From Paenibacillus caseinilyticus (GTDB lineage Bacteria; Bacillota; Bacilli; Paenibacillales; NBRC-103111), in contig NZ_JAQAGY010000017.1 in NCBI RefSeq assembly GCF_027533645.1, positions 103,686 to 167,685 of the forward strand: 64,000 nucleotides of DNA, written 5' to 3'. Below are positions 1 to 7,838 of the stretch, piece by piece (the first letter of the stretch is position 1; every line of letters begins with the position of its first letter). A program made the position numbers and the translations under genes. A model generated the notes under the pieces. It saw only the letters and a list, made by a program, of their open reading frames with translations, was not told the DNA's origin and did no database searches.

Positions 1-191
1 ACGACGTTCTCGGCTTGCGGTCCGCGGTTGCCTTGAACCACATCGAACTGTACGCGCTGGCCTTCATCAAGGGACTTGAAGCCATCGCCTTGAATGGCGC
101 TGAAGTGGACGAATACGTCTTTGCCGCCTTCCACTTCGATGAAACCAAAGCCTTTTTCTGCATTAAACCATTTCACTGTTCCTGTTTCCAT
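1..191 (-). CDS. cold-shock protein, CspA/CspB family (3' end cut by window edge)
   Basis: Small nucleic-acid-binding OB-fold protein, in this family an RNA chaperone active in cold and growth transitions. Read from the ATG at 191 it begins [19 protein letters not shown] and shows both RNA-binding motifs, RNP1 (KGFGFI) and RNP2 (VFVHFS). It then runs off the window after 63 codons; the family is about 66 residues long, so only the last few residues are missing. A GGAGG ribosome binding site lies at about 203-207. The family is certain; which csp paralogue it is cannot be told. It is transcribed away from the desaturase gene at 429, with about 237 bp between the two starts. Confidence 0.96.
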   Translation of the reverse strand, partial: METGTVKWFNAEKGFGFIEVEGGKDVFVHFSAIQGDGFKSLDEGQRVQFDVVQGNRGPQAENV

Positions 192-376
192 AAACGTTAC
201 AACCTCCACCGTTTTCCTTAATGTACGTATACAGCTCGAAGCCAAAAAAATCCACATCGCATAACGGGCAGCATGTATGTGATGTCATTACCCATTACTC
301 TATGTAGATTCTCCGCTTCTTATACACGATACTTTATTATACCAGATCCTTAATCTGGAAACAATAAGTGTAAAGA

Positions 377-405
377 TTGACTCGACTACATATTCCCTGT
401 AAAGT
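377..405 (+). promoter_or_regulatory. sigma-A-type promoter of the acyl-ACP desaturase gene
   Basis: TTGACT at 377-382, a 17-bp spacer and TAAAGT at 400-405. The expected transcript start is only about 15-20 bp before the ATG at 429, giving a very short leader that holds the GAGGAGG ribosome binding site at about 415-421. Assigned by eye from consensus matches. Confidence 0.6.
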
Positions 406-428
406 TTGAAGGATGAGGAGGTTTCGAA

Positions 429-1340
429 ATGCCAGCGCTAAACTATCAATTGAAAGAAATCGATCTCCGGTTGGAGCCGTATCTGACCGAATTATATAGA
501 CAGCACCGTACCCGCGCCGCAGCGATCGATTGGAGTTACCACGAATTCATCCCTTGGGAACTCGGACGAAGCTTCAAGGAACACCCGTGGTCCCCCGACC
601 AGCGGACTTTGCCCGATCCGATTTATTTGGCGGTCGAAACGTCGCTGCTTACCGAAGTCAATCTGCCCTTCTTCTACCACCATTTGGCGGTTACTTTTAG
701 AGGTTCGCTGCAAGTGCTTCAAGACTTCGTCCATACGTGGGTATCCGAGGAAGACCAGCACTCGTCCCTGCTCGAGACGTATCTGATCATCACCCGCAAC
801 GCGGACCCCGCTGCGCTGCACCAGCTGCGCAAGACGGTGGTCGAAGGCGGCTTCGTACCGGACTTCGACACCGCCATGGAGACGATGGTCTACACCGCCG
901 TGCAGGAGCTGGCGACCATGGTGTTCTATAACAACGTGGCCAAATCCGCTGGTCCGTACGACAAGAACTTGGCTTCGCTGCTCCGGCGCTTGGCGAAGGA
1001 CGAGTCCCTCCATTTTGCATTCTACCGCGATGTGGTCAAGGGCTATCTCGGTCAGGACCACAACTTCGTCTATTATATACACAAGGCAATGACGAGCTTC
1101 GCCATGCCGGGCAGGGACATGCCTATGTTCAAAGAGCGCATGGACGTCATCGCCCAAGAGGGCGGCTACGGGCCGGTGTCTTACTTCAACCAGGTATTCG
1201 ACCATCTTATTCAGGTGTGGGGCATCGCGGATGTGAAGCCGAGCCGGACCGAAGCGGAGAAGGCCCGCCTCGATCTGCTCGAATATCACGGCAAGCTGAA
1301 GCGGATCAGTGCCCGACTTGCCGCTAGAGGCGTCAAGTAG
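429..1340 (+). CDS. acyl-ACP desaturase (soluble diiron, FA_desaturase_2 family)
   Basis: 303 aa. Soluble stearoyl-ACP-desaturase-type enzyme that puts a double bond into an acyl chain carried on acyl carrier protein, using a diiron centre, O2 and reduced ferredoxin or flavodoxin. All six expected iron ligands are visible in order: E76 (TEVNLPFF), E108 and H111 (EEDQH), E160 (QELAT), E192 and H195 (DESLH). This differs from the membrane-bound Des desaturase of Bacillus subtilis. The start is fixed by GAGGAGG about 8 bp upstream. It diverges from a cold-shock gene, which fits a role in membrane fluidity, but that link is inference. The double-bond position cannot be predicted. Confidence 0.92.
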   Translation: MPALNYQLKEIDLRLEPYLTELYRQHRTRAAAIDWSYHEFIPWELGRSFKEHPWSPDQRTLPDPIYLAVETSLLTEVNLPFFYHHLAVTFRGSLQVLQDFVHTWVSEEDQHSSLLETYLIITRNADPAALHQLRKTVVEGGFVPDFDTAMETMVYTAVQELATMVFYNNVAKSAGPYDKNLASLLRRLAKDESLHFAFYRDVVKGYLGQDHNFVYYIHKAMTSFAMPGRDMPMFKERMDVIAQEGGYGPVSYFNQVFDHLIQVWGIADVKPSRTEAEKARLDLLEYHGKLKRISARLAARGVK

Positions 1341-1457
1341 CTGGGCCCCATCCAAGGCACCGACAACTATCACCGGCAACCCTTGTACCCGTTCAAGCGG
1401 CGGGAGCAGGGGTTGTTCGCGTACCAAGACAACGAGGGGAAATGGAGAGGAGCAGGA

Positions 1458-2225
1458 ATGAACGACATCCGGCATTATGAAGAATGGGCGATGAACGCCT
1501 GGCCCTGCCTGCAGACCCGGGCGGAAGACGGCTGGCTGCTGCGGTGGGCGCAGGGATATACGAAGCGGTCCAATTCGGTCCAGCCGTTATACCCGGCCTA
1601 TCGGCCGCTGGAGGACAAAATCCGGGACGCAGAGCTCTTCTACGGCAGGCAGGGGCTGCCCGTCGTCTTCAAGATGACGGAGGCCTCGGAACCGGCGGGA
1701 CTTGATGCCGAGCTGGAGCAGCGGGGCTATGCGCTTGTGGAGCCGGTCAGCATCCGGACCCTTCGCTTCGCGGAGGGACTCCTGCCGCAGCCCGCCTACC
1801 CGGAGGCGGAACTCTCGCCCGTCTTGACCGAGGCGTGGCTCTCGGCGTTCCTGGCGTTCAATCCGGCCCATGAGGCGTACCGGGAGACGATCCTCCGGCT
1901 GTTCTCGGAGCATCCGGCCCAATGCTGCTTCGCCGTATTGAAGGCGGATGGAGAGACGGTCGCCTGCGGGCTCTCCGTGCTGCACGGCGGGGAGAGCGGA
2001 CTGTTCGATATCGTGACGGGTCCGGCCTTCCGCCGTCAAGGCTATGGCGAGTCGCTGATCCTGCATCTGCTGCACTGGAGCAGGGAGCAGGGCAGCGAGG
2101 GGGCCTTCCTGCAGGTGCTTGCGGACAACGAGCCGGCCGTACGGCTCTACGACAAGCTCGGGTTCACCGAGCGGTTCCGCCAGTGGTACAGGGTGAAGAA
2201 GCAGGGAGTAGAGGGCCGCGCCTAG
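1458..2225 (+). CDS. GNAT-family N-acetyltransferase
   Basis: 255 aa. Acetyl-CoA-dependent acetyltransferase of unknown substrate. The C-terminal third carries the acetyl-CoA binding motif A (VTGPAFRRQGYGESLI, with RRQGYG as the pyrophosphate loop) and motif B (VLADNEPAVRLYDKLGF). The N-terminal half (WPCLQT...GWLLRWAQGYTKRSNSV) is a second, degenerate GNAT-like fold seen in tandem-GNAT proteins. I chose the ATG at 1458 because GGAGAGGAG lies just before it; an upstream in-frame TTG at 1383 has no ribosome binding site. It follows the desaturase by 117 bp with no clear terminator between them. Confidence 0.85.
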   Translation: MNDIRHYEEWAMNAWPCLQTRAEDGWLLRWAQGYTKRSNSVQPLYPAYRPLEDKIRDAELFYGRQGLPVVFKMTEASEPAGLDAELEQRGYALVEPVSIRTLRFAEGLLPQPAYPEAELSPVLTEAWLSAFLAFNPAHEAYRETILRLFSEHPAQCCFAVLKADGETVACGLSVLHGGESGLFDIVTGPAFRRQGYGESLILHLLHWSREQGSEGAFLQVLADNEPAVRLYDKLGFTERFRQWYRVKKQGVEGRA

Positions 2226-2236
2226 CGGCCCTTGCA

Positions 2237-2261
2237 GGGCCAAGCGCCGGACGCTTGGCCC
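2237..2261. terminator. hairpin after the GNAT gene (terminator-like, no clear T-run)
   Basis: Perfect 10-bp stem GGGCCAAGCG / CGCTTGGCCC with a 5-nt loop, 12 bp past the stop codon. It is followed by TATTGG rather than a T-run, so its efficiency as an intrinsic terminator is uncertain. Confidence 0.5.
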
Positions 2262-2387
2262 TATTGGCTGTGTTCCGCGAGAAGCGGACACCCGCTGGGA
2301 CTGAACCCGGATGAATGGAACGCTGCGGGCCCTGCCATACTATGGAAGTATGCGCGTAGACCATATCCAATTCTCAAGTAGAGGAAG

Positions 2388-3161
2388 ATGACCGTGAAGG
2401 CCGCCCGTGGCCCCCGCAGGCCTCTCGCCCTGCTCAGTACCTTCGGCGTAACCAGCTTGCAGCGTCAGAATCCTTATCTGGTGCTCTGGTGGTCTGCGGC
2501 CTTTCCTGGTTTTGGCCACCTGCTGCTGCAGCAGTATATCCGTGGCGTCCTATTAACGTTGTCGGAAGTGATCATCAATACACTTGCCCACATCAACGAG
2601 GCGATGGTGTATACCTTCAGCTGCCGCTATACGCTCGCCCGGGACGTGCTCGAACCGGTCTGGCTGTACGGCTACTGTATCATTTATCTCTTTGCGATGT
2701 GGGACAGTTACCGTTCGACCCTGGAGGCCAACCGGCACTGCCAGCTGGCCGAGATCGAGAATGCCCGGCTGCAGGCGTTCATCTTGCGGCCCCAGGGCAT
2801 TCAGTACCTTGAACGGAAGAGCCCGCTGGCGGCCGCTGCCGCGTCCCTTCTCTTTCCAGGGCTCGGACAGCTCTACAATCACAGGATCGGGCTCGCGTTC
2901 TATGCCATCTTTTGGTGGTAGACGTATTTGTCGCTGTCGCATCTGCACGAAGCGCTTCTTGCGCTGCTGCTGGGGAATCCGGCCGAATCGACCATGATGC
3001 TCAGACCCCATTGGCTGCTCTTCATGCCTTCGGTCACCGGAGGGTCCATCTACCATGCCTATGTGACAGCTACCGAACACAACCGTCTCTTCCGGATCGA
3101 ACAGCGCCAATACCTGAGGGAACGGTATCCGGGAAGCGGCATCAACCTATTATCACGATAA
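2388..3161 (+). pseudogene. membrane protein gene interrupted by one in-frame TAG
   Basis: The reading frame opens at 2388 (MTVKAARGPRRPLALL) and is stopped by TAG at 2919-2921, directly after ...FYAIFWW. It continues in the same frame without a further stop to 3161 (TYLSLSHLHEALLALLLG ... YPGSGINLLSR). Without the TAG it would be a 257-codon polytopic protein. The two halves share an internal repeat pattern: a segment like WWSAAFPGFGHLLLQQYIRG in the first part and LLFPGLGQLYNHRIGLAFYA in the second, each followed by a hydrophobic helix. The first half ends inside a membrane helix, so a truncated product is unlikely to be complete. It may be a true nonsense mutation (TGG to TAG fits the W-rich context), a readthrough codon or a sequencing error. 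Function unknown. An alternative GTG start at 2394 fits the ribosome binding site spacing slightly better. Confidence 0.75.
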
Positions 3162-3177
3162 AAAAGGGGGGAGCAGC

Positions 3178-3696
3178 GTGCTGGTCATCGGCACATTCGA
3201 ACACCGGGTGGAACTGGAGCAGGCGCTCTCCCTCCTCGAATATGCGGGCATCCCCAGAGAATCGATTCTGGCGGTGCCCATGGCGGTCTCCCCCGGGGAG
3301 ACGTTCCAGTACGCAGGGGAGACCTCGGATTTGGCCGCCAAAGCATTCGAGATCGGTATGGCCTGTGCCACGGGAGCGAGTGTCGTCGGCATCAGCGCCG
3401 GTTTTGTATTGGACGGAGGACCCATCATCTGGGGAGTGCTGAGCGCGGCAGCGGGCTTCGCCGCCGGCCAGGCCGTCTACCGCCGGAGGAGCGCAGTCGC
3501 CGGCAAGCGGTCCCCCTCCCGGCCCGGCACGCTGCCCGAGGTGACTGTCGTCGTGCGCTGCAGCCGGGAGGAGTGCCGGAGGGTTGCCGAGCTGATGTGG
3601 AAGCATCATGCGCTTACCGTAGGAGAGACGGACGATACGGCGGGAGCGGGGACAGGGGACATGAGCGGGCATAAACCGGCCTCATCCGGTACATAG
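3178..3696 (+). CDS. conserved hypothetical protein with central hydrophobic hairpin
   Basis: 172 aa, GTG start with AAGGGGGGAG just upstream, 16 bp after the preceding frame. Residues 1-25 (MLVIGTFEHRVELEQALSLL) look like an alpha/beta fold that opens many small stress-type proteins. Residues about 62-97 (GASVVGISAGFVLDGG ... AAAGFAAGQAVYR) form a glycine/alanine-rich double membrane segment. This is followed by a second alpha/beta segment (PEVTVVVRCSREECRRVAEL) and a disordered tail. The layout suggests a membrane-tethered protein with two cytoplasmic halves. I do not recognise a named family; co-transcription with the split gene upstream is likely. Confidence 0.7.
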   Translation: MLVIGTFEHRVELEQALSLLEYAGIPRESILAVPMAVSPGETFQYAGETSDLAAKAFEIGMACATGASVVGISAGFVLDGGPIIWGVLSAAAGFAAGQAVYRRRSAVAGKRSPSRPGTLPEVTVVVRCSREECRRVAELMWKHHALTVGETDDTAGAGTGDMSGHKPASSGT

Positions 3697-3736
3697 TAGA
3701 AGGGTTGCAAAATAGTGGAACAAGGAGGGAGACCCC

Positions 3737-3910
3737 ATGGCAAGCAGCAGAAACCATCAAGGTGCCCACGGCATCGGCCAGACGGAAGACCAATTGAACA
3801 ACCAGGCGCAGGCCGCCGCCGAGATTCAAGGCGCAAGCGAAGTCGATCAAGAGGTGCTCGCGGCAGCGAACCGCGAAGACTCGGAGCTCGACGAGATCAT
3901 CGAGTCGTAG
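3737..3910 (+). CDS. small acidic hydrophilic protein, 57 aa
   Basis: A short gene with a strong AAGGAGGG site (3722-3729) placed 7 bp before the ATG. The product begins MASSRNHQGAHGIGQ and ends EDSELDEIIES. It has no Cys and no hydrophobic segment, is rich in Ala, Gln, Glu and Asp, and is probably disordered or a single helix. A strong intrinsic terminator follows 65 bp downstream. The composition recalls small spore or stress proteins of Bacillales, but it lacks a recognisable SASP motif, so I leave the function open. The ribosome binding site, stop and terminator make it more credible than a chance frame. Confidence 0.7.
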   Translation: MASSRNHQGAHGIGQTEDQLNNQAQAAAEIQGASEVDQEVLAAANREDSELDEIIES

Positions 3911-3974
3911 AATGACAGACAGACAATAGAGGAATCCAGCGGATTCCAGGACGGGAAGCTTTCAAACCATCTGA

Positions 3975-4003
3975 GCCACGGACAGCGGTCCGTGGCTTTT
4001 TTT
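3975..4003 (+). terminator. intrinsic terminator
   Basis: Perfect 9-bp stem GCCACGGAC / GTCCGTGGC, loop AGCG, then seven T. It closes the transcription unit of the three small genes before the YesM-type kinase. Confidence 0.92.
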
Positions 4004-4148
4004 GCCCAAAAACAGGAAAGAACCGGAAGGATTTATTGCTTATTTCTGGAATAAGATGAAGTAGAGAGAATCGGGGACGGGTACGGACGCAGTGCCTGAA
4101 CCCCATTCGGTGGACCGGGATGTTCGCGTAAAACAAGGGGGGCGCCGC

Positions 4149-5921
4149 ATGAAGCTCAGTTTCCAGTTGAAGTTGATTGCAGGCCTCTCGGTCATTATTT
4201 TTTTATCGTGCGGACTGTCGGGTTATTTGTCTTATACGTCCCAGCTGCGGCTGTTCGAGGAGGAGGTCGGCAAGCAGTACGAAAAAACGGTCGAGGGAGC
4301 GCTGTCCCATCTCGAGCTGCGGATCGGGGAGATGTACCGCATCTCCAATTATATCGTGTTCAACAACTTGATTGAGAAAGCGGTTACGGAACTGATGCAG
4401 AACCGGGATGGGGCGGATATCAGGGCATACGAAGCCCACAACCGGCTGGAGGATCTGCTGCGGCAGGTGAAGCTCGATGCCCCTTTTATCGATTCCTTGT
4501 ACCTCTATGATCTGGAAGGGCACAACTATTACTTCGGCCACATGAAGGAGACGCTCGGGAATCTCGATCCGGAGGTGTTCCAGCAGATCAAGTCGCGTGC
4601 GGAAGCATCCAGCGGAGAGCTCGTATGGACCCGGGTGCGCGTCCCGAGCTATGTGGAGCGGGCCGGCTATTCGGATGCGGTGATTGCGGCGCGCTGGCTC
4701 CGCAACAAGGCTCTCGGCACCTACGGCCTGCTCGTCATGGTGCTCGACGAATCGCTGCTCGGCAGCCCGCTGCAGGAGCTCTCCCGGGGCGACCGGGGAG
4801 GCATCTATCTCTACGATGCGCAGGACCGTCTGCTCTACCTCCAAGTGACCTCAGGTGCCGAGCCTCCCCTCTCCGAGCTGCAGGGAGGGCAGCGAATCCG
4901 CAAAGAGGGAGGCGAGAGGTATCTCTATGCGGTGCATTCTTCGGCTACGTACGACTGGACGCTGGTCAGCCGGGTCTCTCTCGCTTCCCTGCAGGACAAG
5001 AGCCGCGTAACGCTGAACATGTCGCTGGTGTCGGCCCTGGTCTCCATCGTGCTCGGCGGTCTGCTCATCGTACTGCTCAGCGGGCGGCTGACCCGGCCGC
5101 TCAAGGAGCTCGTGAAGGCGATGCGGGTGATGCGGGAGGGGAACTTCGATGTGCGGATCCGGCCCCGCAGCCATGACGAGCTCGCCTTCATCGGGGAGAG
5201 CTTCAACACGATGGCGGCGAATGTGCGGTCGCTGATCGACGAAGTATACGTGCGGCAGCTGAGCGAGCGGGAGGCGGAGCTGAAGGCAATCCAGGCGCAG
5301 CTCAACCCGCATTTTTTGTACAATACCTTGAACGGCCTGTATTGGAAGCTCTACGTGAAGGACGATCGGGAATCCGCGGAGCTCGTCTCCGCCCTGTCAG
5401 GGCTGCTGCGCTATTCGCTGGAGCGGGCGGACACCGATACGGTGCTCCGGGAGGAACTGCGGCAGATCGGGAATTACCTCGATATCCAGAAGGCATTCGT
5501 CGAGAACCGGTTCGAAGCGGCGGTCGAAGCCGAGGAAGCGGTGCAGGCGTGTGCGGTGCCCCGTCTGCTGCTGCAGCCGCTGGTCGAGAACGTGTTCGTG
5601 CACGCCTTCCGCAGCGGGCCGGAAGACAAACGGCTGTCCATCCGTGCGTATGCCGAGGAGGGGATGCTCCTCGTGGATATTACCGACAACGGATCGGGGA
5701 TGGAAGAGACGGAGCTGGCCCGCCTTCTCCGTCCGGTATCGGTGGAAGAGGGCGTGCGTCCGTCGATCGGCATCCGTAATGTGCTGCGGCGCATCGACCT
5801 GGTGTACGGGGAGCCGTACGGCCTCGGCATCGAGAGCACGCCCGGGCACGGGACACGCGTCAGGGTGCGTCTGCCCATGAAGGTGCAGGCAGACGCGGGC
5901 GTCCGGCCGGATGCCGGCTGA
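4149..5921 (+). CDS. yesM: sensor histidine kinase, YesM/LytS-type
   Basis: 590 aa. Membrane sensor kinase that phosphorylates the response regulator encoded next to it. Order: membrane helix 1 (about residues 7-29), extracellular sensor domain (30-290), helix 2 (291-312), HAMP (about 310-360), a His_kinase domain with the phospho-acceptor H388 in QLNPHFLYNTL, and a GHKL ATPase with N box (LLQPLVENVFVHAF) and G boxes (DNGSGM, GIGIRNV, GHGTRV). Start at 4149 because AAGGGGGG precedes it; an upstream in-frame ATG at 4092 lacks a site. It lies 47 bp from the regulator gene, and the context (glycosidases, sugar ABC importer) suggests it senses an extracellular carbohydrate. The symbol means family membership, not proven orthology. 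Confidence 0.93.
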   Translation: MKLSFQLKLIAGLSVIIFLSCGLSGYLSYTSQLRLFEEEVGKQYEKTVEGALSHLELRIGEMYRISNYIVFNNLIEKAVTELMQNRDGADIRAYEAHNRLEDLLRQVKLDAPFIDSLYLYDLEGHNYYFGHMKETLGNLDPEVFQQIKSRAEASSGELVWTRVRVPSYVERAGYSDAVIAARWLRNKALGTYGLLVMVLDESLLGSPLQELSRGDRGGIYLYDAQDRLLYLQVTSGAEPPLSELQGGQRIRKEGGERYLYAVHSSATYDWTLVSRVSLASLQDKSRVTLNMSLVSALVSIVLGGLLIVLLSGRLTRPLKELVKAMRVMREGNFDVRIRPRSHDELAFIGESFNTMAANVRSLIDEVYVRQLSEREAELKAIQAQLNPHFLYNTLNGLYWKLYVKDDRESAELVSALSGLLRYSLERADTDTVLREELRQIGNYLDIQKAFVENRFEAAVEAEEAVQACAVPRLLLQPLVENVFVHAFRSGPEDKRLSIRAYAEEGMLLVDITDNGSGMEETELARLLRPVSVEEGVRPSIGIRNVLRRIDLVYGEPYGLGIESTPGHGTRVRVRLPMKVQADAGVRPDAG

Positions 5922-5968
5922 GCCGGCAGGGGTGCCGGGAGGAAGGGCAAGAGCTGGGAGGAATGCGT

Positions 5969-7504
5969 ATGATCGGAAAGCTGCTTATTGTTGACGACCA
6001 AGCGATCTTCCGCCAGGGCATCGCCAAGATGATCGGGGAGCACCCGCTCGGATGGCGGGTGGCCGGCGAAGCCGAGGACGGACGGGAAGCGGTCCGGCGT
6101 ATCGCCGAACTGCAGCCGCACCTGATACTGACGGACATCCGGATGCCGCATATGGATGGGCTCGAACTGGCGGAATATGTGCATACGCACCATCCGGAGA
6201 CGGCGCTCATTGTCCTGACCGGCTATGAGGATTTCAAGTATGCGCAGGCGGCGCTGAAGTTCGGAGCGATCGACTTTCTGCTCAAGCCATGCAATGAGCA
6301 GACCTTGATCGAAGTGCTGCGCCGGGCCTACAGCCACTTCCGGGACAACCGCCTTCGTGCGGACCGGCAGGCGGCGGACCGCCGCGCCCTGGAAGAGCAT
6401 GTGCTGCGCTCGCTTCTGCTGGGGCTGCCCTGCGACGACCGGCTCGTCCTGCGGATCCGGGACGCTTACGGGGTCCAAGAGCTTTGGCTTCTGCGGGTGG
6501 AGACCTACTCGCCGCCGGGCAAGTCTTACCGGCCCGAGGATCTCGGTCTGCTGCAGTTCGCCCTGTTCAATATCGTTGCGGAGCTTGCGGAGTGTGCGCC
6601 GTACCAGGGCAGGCTCGTGTCGGTCCGGCACGACAGCTTGGCTCTCTTCACAGCGGCAGTGGCGGAAGAAGCCGCCCTGCGTCTGCAGGAGCAGATCCGG
6701 GAAGCGGCCGCCGCGTACCTGGGCCTGCCGGTCACGGTGTGCCGCTGCGGCCCCGCCGGTCCGCCCGAAGGCTGGAGCGGCCAATACCGGCGGCTCGAGG
6801 AGATGCGCCCGCGTACGGCCGCCGAACCGGCCGCTCCCCGGCTGCCTGCCGCGAATGTGACGCGCATCCGGGAGATGCAGACGGAGCTCGAGACCCGGAT
6901 CGTGCTGGGGCAGATGGGGCAGGTGAAGGAAGAAATCGAGACGATGCTCGGCCGGCTGCCTTCCATGCTGCCGGAGGATGCCCGGATCGAGACGCTGTCG
7001 TTCGTCATGGCCCTGGGGCGGACGGTGTCCCGCCTCTTCGGGGGCGAGGGGGCGCGCTTCGATGCGGCGGCCGGCGTCGAGTCGCTGCCGGCGCTGGCGG
7101 ATACGGAAGGCATCGTAGGCTTCGCGCGAAGCCAGGCCGAACGGTTCCTGGGCCAGTTCTCCGCATGGCAGGCGGACAAGAACAAGAACATGGTGACGAA
7201 GATGATGGCTTATGTCGACGAGAACTACATGGAGCCGTGCTCGCTCGCGGAGATCGCCGAGAAGTTCCACCTGAGCGGAACCTACTTCTCCAAGCTGTTC
7301 AAGCGGGAGACCGGGGACACGTTCACGAACTACGTCACGCGGGTGCGGATGGAGAAAGCGAAGCTTCTCCTCAGCAACACCGAGATGAAGATCTTCGAAG
7401 TGGCTGCCGCCATAGGCTACGACGATCCGAATTACTTTACGAACGTATTTCGTACGACCCAGAAAATCTCCCCGACAGAATTCCGTAAGCAGCAGCGTGG
7501 ATAA
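5969..7504 (+). CDS. yesN: response regulator, YesN-type (receiver + AraC HTH)
   Basis: 511 aa. N-terminal receiver (LLIVDDQAIFRQG; phospho-acceptor D56 in LILTDIRMPHMDG; conserved K in FLLKP), a long middle region (about 130-400) typical of YesN proteins, and a C-terminal AraC double helix-turn-helix (about 405-511: SLAEIAEKFHLSGTYFSKLFKRETG ... IGYDDPNYFTNVF, cut here into short motifs). Two in-frame ATGs lie at 5963 and 5969; GGGAGG at 5956-5961 favours the second. It most likely activates the glycosidase and importer genes downstream, where a shared 26-bp element is found (7676-7701, 11537-11562). An intrinsic terminator at 7605 ends the yesMN transcript. Confidence 0.93.
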   Translation: MIGKLLIVDDQAIFRQGIAKMIGEHPLGWRVAGEAEDGREAVRRIAELQPHLILTDIRMPHMDGLELAEYVHTHHPETALIVLTGYEDFKYAQAALKFGAIDFLLKPCNEQTLIEVLRRAYSHFRDNRLRADRQAADRRALEEHVLRSLLLGLPCDDRLVLRIRDAYGVQELWLLRVETYSPPGKSYRPEDLGLLQFALFNIVAELAECAPYQGRLVSVRHDSLALFTAAVAEEAALRLQEQIREAAAAYLGLPVTVCRCGPAGPPEGWSGQYRRLEEMRPRTAAEPAAPRLPAANVTRIREMQTELETRIVLGQMGQVKEEIETMLGRLPSMLPEDARIETLSFVMALGRTVSRLFGGEGARFDAAAGVESLPALADTEGIVGFARSQAERFLGQFSAWQADKNKNMVTKMMAYVDENYMEPCSLAEIAEKFHLSGTYFSKLFKRETGDTFTNYVTRVRMEKAKLLLSNTEMKIFEVAAAIGYDDPNYFTNVFRTTQKISPTEFRKQQRG

Positions 7505-7604
7505 GGGGAGGAGGCACGGACGGACGGCGGCGCGATCAGAAGGAGCGGAGAAGCCCGCCGTGTGCCGGGGAGACTCGAGGAAAGCATAAGTATGGACCTC
7601 TAAC

Positions 7605-7633
7605 GAAGCCGCAGGGTTTGCAGGCTTCTTTTT
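7605..7633 (+). terminator. intrinsic terminator after the yesMN pair
   Basis: Stem GAAGCC / GGCTTC around GCAGGGTTTGCA, followed by TTTTT, about 100 bp past the regulator stop. The stretch 7505-7604 before it holds nothing I recognise. Confidence 0.75.
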
Positions 7634-7675
7634 GCTATAGACGGAATCCCGCGCATCGCAAACGCGGCAAATTAC

Positions 7676-7701
7676 AGAATTATGGCTAGATATTCAAGGA
7701 A
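7676..7701 (+). promoter_or_regulatory. copy 1 of a 26-bp operator-like element before the first glycosidase
   Basis: Contains ATTATGGCTAGA followed by T and ATTCAAGGAA. The same 26 bp, with one base changed, lies at 11537-11562 before the importer. In both places a -10-like hexamer (here TACACT, 7720-7725) begins exactly 44 bp after the first base of the element, and no good -35 box is seen. This is the layout expected for an activator-dependent promoter. The nearby YesN-type AraC regulator is the natural candidate (inference). Confidence 0.7.
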
Positions 7702-7838
7702 CCGGGGGGCGGGAGGCTCTACACTAGGAGATGCCGAAGCCGGTGCGCGGCAAGAAACGATCCGGCTTAATCCGCAGGGCGGGAAAGGAGCGGGGCATGC
7801 GAAGGGAAGCGATAAGCCAGCCATAAGGAGGGGTATCG

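Noticed and set aside
5474..7270. 598-codon frame antisense to the YesM/YesN genes
   Set aside because: No motifs or ribosome binding site; overlaps two well supported genes.
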